Positions 60,395-64,000 of a stretch of DNA of 64,000 bases are shown one piece after another. Source of the stretch: Eunapius fragilis (lineage: Eukaryota > Porifera > Demospongiae > Spongillida > Spongillidae); contig OY811990.1 in NCBI GenBank assembly GCA_963681505.1, positions 244,679-308,678 of the forward strand. The letters run 5' to 3'. Position numbers and translations under genes: made by a program. Under the pieces are notes generated by a model. That model searched no databases. It had not been told where the DNA came from and saw only the letters and a program-made list of their open reading frames with translations. The first letter of the stretch is position 1. Each line of letters begins with the position of its first letter.

Positions 60395-60890
60395 CTGGTA
60401 AAAGCCTTATTTGATACCAGATGGTCCTTATGCATCATGCTGCTATGGTTTTAAAGAAAAGCAAGTTATGTTACTCTTATCTGATTTGTAAATACATGTA
60501 CATGTCTGAGTCTCATTACAGGCTTTTATTTTTAAAGCACCGTGGGGGTTATGGCGGCGACTTCACAGTGAATTAAAAGTGTACAGAAGACCCAAGCAGA
60601 GTGGCGTCGTGGAAGGGTACTGCCAATATGCCTAGTCCGTTAAGAAGGATTGGTAAAAGCCTTATGTGATACCAGGGATCAAAAAAGAAGCATTTGCTGT
60701 TGTCTAAGTTGACGTGTAAATACAGTTTAGTTAAAATTGATTCTGAGTCTTAGCAAGTTACAAAGTTACAGCCTTTTAATATATCAAAGCACCGTGGGGG
60801 GTAAGGCGGCTTCTTAACTGTTAATTATTCGGTACAACACAGCCAAGCAGAGTGGCGCAGTGGAAGCGTGCTGGGTCCATAAGCCCATTC
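60395..60890 (+). repeat. Tandem duplication (about 250 bp x 2), each ending in a 5' half of initiator tRNA-Met-like sequence
   Basis: Unit 1, about 60395-60640, and unit 2, about 60645-60890, share in order GGTAAAAGCCTTAT(T/G)TGATACCAG, CTGAGTCT, AAAGCACCGTGGGGG and AGCAGAGTGGCG. In unit 2, 60846-60888 reads AGCAGAGTGGCGCAGTGGAA then GCGTGCTGGGTCCATAAGCC, nearly the 5' 43 nt of eukaryotic initiator tRNA-Met including its A box and CAT anticodon. The 3' half does not follow, so it is not a functional tRNA. Possibly a SINE head; GGTACGATT at about 60894 lies where a degenerate B box would fall. Confidence 0.7.
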
Positions 60891-61308
60891 TCTGGTACGA
60901 TTATTATTAATTTCGAAAATAACAACCATGGAAAGCCTATTAAAGAAATGGGCAAACACACCCTATCAGGAGTGAACACGCTACTCATCCGACGGATCCA
61001 TTACCGAATACAGAGCGCAAAATCGCATGAATGTGTTATATTCAGAGCGCTGCATGCTCTCAACTTAAGATTGGCGGTACTCTACACTAGGAAATTTTAA
61101 TATTTCTTACTATGGATAATAGCTTGCCATGTTATTCAATGTATTGCATGATTATTATACTCAATGCTGAACAGCTATATGTATAAATTGACTATAATCT
61201 CATGTCAGTTAAGCAACACACTAAAAGCGCAAAATGAAAAGATAATCGTGTCGGCCCCTATTTCATTCTATCAAAAACAAATTTCACCACTAACCGGTTA
61301 TCCAATGG

Positions 61309-61590
61309 CGGATCCTGGTTTCGGGGGTAGGGAGAGGATGGGGGTTTGAGGGGTTGCATCCCCCCCTTTCAAACCCGTTTTGAATACTTATCATTAGTAC
61401 CAATGGTGAAGTAATGTGTCAGGAATTCGTAATTCAACAGTAACTCTGCGAGCTAACAAATGGCAAGACAGTATAATGACTTTGTGTGCATGATATAATG
61501 AAAAAGCGTTGACAACTGGGGCTCCGCCACAGAAACCCTCCCACTCTTTTATTAACAACCCCTCTTCTGAAATCCTGGATCCGCCCCTGC
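61309..61590. repeat. MITE with GGCGGATCCTGG ends
   Basis: The left end GGCGGATCCTGGTTTCGGGG is an inverted match of GAAATCCTGGATCCGCCCC near 61568-61588. About 280 bp, non-coding, with C-rich and G-rich interior. Target duplication not identified. Confidence 0.6.
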
Positions 61591-64000
61591 AATCGCACTA
61601 TCATGGTTTCGCTACAGCTTCCGCTCTTAGCATTTGTCGTTGGCATTTTACTCTGCAAGTAGTTGGATGCTGCATACAATATCTGTGCAAGTACTTGGTC
61701 TCAAAGAATTTCACGATATTTGAAGTTGAAGTTTTTATATTCTATTTACAAGTTTTTAGGTCCATTATTTCCTTCTACAATGGAGCTCCTACACCTAAGT
61801 AGTGTAAAAATTAATTAGATGCTGATATTAAAATTTTTTTATCAGCCCATAACATAGTGAATACACAATACTAACTGAAATAAAAACAAAGATTCTTCAA
61901 CACCATACTCGTTCAAATCATAATTTACACAGCAGCTACACGTATCTTAACTTTTGCTAACATTTAATTATTGAAAACACTTGTATAGACTTAGGCGCTG
62001 CCTAGCATTTGTATAGCATTTCAGTTTGATTCTTCAGTTCAGACAGTGAGACATCTTCATGTAGATTCGCAGTATTTTAAGGGCTCTGATATATGTGTTA
62101 GTGAGGAAACGGCTTTGCAGTCAAAGCTAATGTCATCTTTAGCTAAGATCATAAAATTACCTATTTTAGACAATAGGAATGCGTCAACCAATAGTATTTT
62201 AGTTGACAATACAATATTTATTGCTGTGTAAGCCCATGATAATGCAGAACTCATAATATTCATAGTTGTAGTGTACATGTTGTGTATAATATTGAATCAA
62301 TATTCGAAGAGGCACGAAGGGCAGGAGACGGAATTCATTTACATATATTTACATTTACATTTTCGTATTTACTGATGTAATTGATATAGTTACATTTGGT
62401 TACATTCGCATATCACAATAGAATGCGATACATGAGTTCTTTGTGTTTTTTTACACAGAGAATTATCAGTACCATGCTCGACATTGATCAAACTCATTTA
62501 TTTTGTATGCTTCATACCACAGTGGTATTGTAGCAATTCATGGAAGACATTGAGGAAATAATATCGCCCTCCACGGTCGTCAAGAATTAAAATGATTCAA
62601 ATAGATAATAAGCATACATCGTCATTGTTCAGATATGTTAATGAATGATGCTTTTTATATGCTAAATGAATGCATAACAATTGTTCTAAAGAGATAGATT
62701 ACGAATAAAATATGAACCATACACTATACAATTACCTCCATTTGACGTTTGTCAATAGGAATCGGTATAATTAATCGAAAATGTATGAACCTTCGATGTT
62801 TTATATATCAAACTAGTGATTTCATTGATCTTATTATAGCTGATTGACATTATTGATCCAAACGTTTGTTCATGTCACTGATGACATCGCGATTCACATG
62901 TAAACCCTATCTAATCACAATCATTAATATTGAACTTAAACGCTCTCATGGCTACGTTGGTATAAGAAATGTTAGTAGTCCTTGAATCAACATCAAAAGA
63001 TGTCATCAAAATAAAACGTGATTGCCCCGCACCTACCTGGGTGGCGTTTGTCATATGTTTTCGAAGTGTCAGCGTTTTGAGTCCCGCAGCATCGGACCGA
63101 CATTCTATATTGGGACCTAGGATCTTTATCCAAATCACGAAATAACTACTTAGCAGGCGATGTAATACTTTAGCGAGAATGTTGAAAAGAATTATACTTA
63201 TTGAAAAGTAAAATTATTGGTATATTGGATTTAAATGCTATTGTGGTATCAATAATAATACGAAAAAATGCTAACCGATAGTATGGCACTCCGTTTCAAT
63301 TACCAAACACATGTAAATTAAATCTTTATATCAATGTTGATCCTTTAATCATTTCTTTTTTACAATTCCATTGCTTCAGACACTTATCAGGGTGAATATT
63401 TAAGGAGGATGATCATATATTATATACACTGAGATCAACGCTGATATCATTAATGGTTGTTTGTGGTTGTCATTTTAAAGTCTGTACAAGAGTTGGATGT
63501 CATTACTTAATAACTAATTCTTCGTTAGCAATCACTAATATGATTAATTTCGTTGACTTGGGTGTATTAAAATTTCTCGTTGTTTGCAGTGCAATGATAT
63601 AGCATAAGTCCGAGGTGATGAATGCTTTATTATCATAACAATTAAGAGAATAATTGAATTATCATGACCGTGTTAAAGCAACGTATAATCGCAATAGAGC
63701 GGTGATTATGCACCCTTTGTTTCTCATATAACTGTACAAAATAATATAGTTAGTTTATCGAGACAAATCAAGGTTATTTTAGATCTAATTATTAATGAAT
63801 ATGGCAAACATGTGGAAAGTGCGTGCTAATGCCTAACGCCGCCGTCATGCCGTGTGTAGTATATTGTTTAGAACAGAAATTATAAATCATCATCTTCTGT
63901 AACACAATGGTTACCTTATAATGAGCGTTTCATATAGTATATGGTCGAAGTGATTTCACAACACACAGGGAGTCATCAATCTTTTAAAACACTACTGCGA
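61591..64000. other. AT-rich DNA to the window end, no gene seen
   Basis: Only short ORFs (up to about 97 codons) without recognisable motifs. No RNA gene, array or long inverted repeat found by eye. Confidence 0.45.

Noticed and set aside
60846..60888. Functional initiator tRNA gene
   Set aside because: Only the 5' half is present; the T arm and 3' acceptor strand are missing.

Overview
The window is eukaryotic nuclear DNA from an animal. Genes are split by GT-AG introns, and two genes can be rebuilt exon by exon as clear orthologues of conserved metazoan proteins: NSUN6 (minus strand, 3775-8219) and VPS41 (plus strand, 20468-44030). AT-rich composition, short introns in some genes, many TACATGTA-type palindromes, and a mobile-element load including restriction-like-endonuclease (RLE) retrotransposons, hAT, CACTA, Harbinger-like, Mutator-like and tyrosine-recombinase elements suggest an early-branching invertebrate. 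A demosponge is my best guess, but this is inference.

Layout. 1-3600: decayed CACTA transposase, MITEs and an RLE retrotransposon 3' fragment. 3775-8219: NSUN6, ten coding exons, preceded by a 70-codon single-pass membrane ORF (8303-8515). 8640-10503: dead Ty3/gypsy pol. 10656-13335: a ten-exon minus-strand gene whose joined reading frame is 712 codons. It fuses a prolyl-4-hydroxylase-like 2-oxoglutarate/Fe(II) oxygenase, an F-box and an actin-like fold. 13488-20164: a Harbinger-like MITE, two head-to-head RLE retrotransposon fragments, and a hAT element split by a younger non-LTR retrotransposon. 20468-44030: VPS41, 34 coding exons (954 codons). Its introns hold foldback elements, MITEs and, in the 5.5-kb intron 29, a Pack-type element with long inverted termini and a 10-bp target duplication that carries pieces of the GPI-anchor gene PIGN. 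44125-48535: another RLE retrotransposon, a hAT transposase and a tyrosine-recombinase fragment followed by a distant direct repeat. 46085-46262, 48540-52440 and 56750-58150: a divergent satellite with monomers of roughly 130-190 bp that repeatedly flips orientation. 52900-64000: gene-poor AT-rich DNA with a hAT scrap, a tandem duplication carrying 5' halves of initiator-tRNA-like sequence, and a MITE.

The host genes act in separate pathways: tRNA m5C methylation (NSUN6), endolysosomal tethering by HOPS (VPS41), and a predicted oxygen-dependent hydroxylase linked to an SCF-type F-box (the fusion gene). The items most worth following are the oxygenase/F-box/actin fusion and the PIGN-carrying transposon. 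All exon boundaries were found by eye from protein similarity, phase and splice consensus. No search was run.
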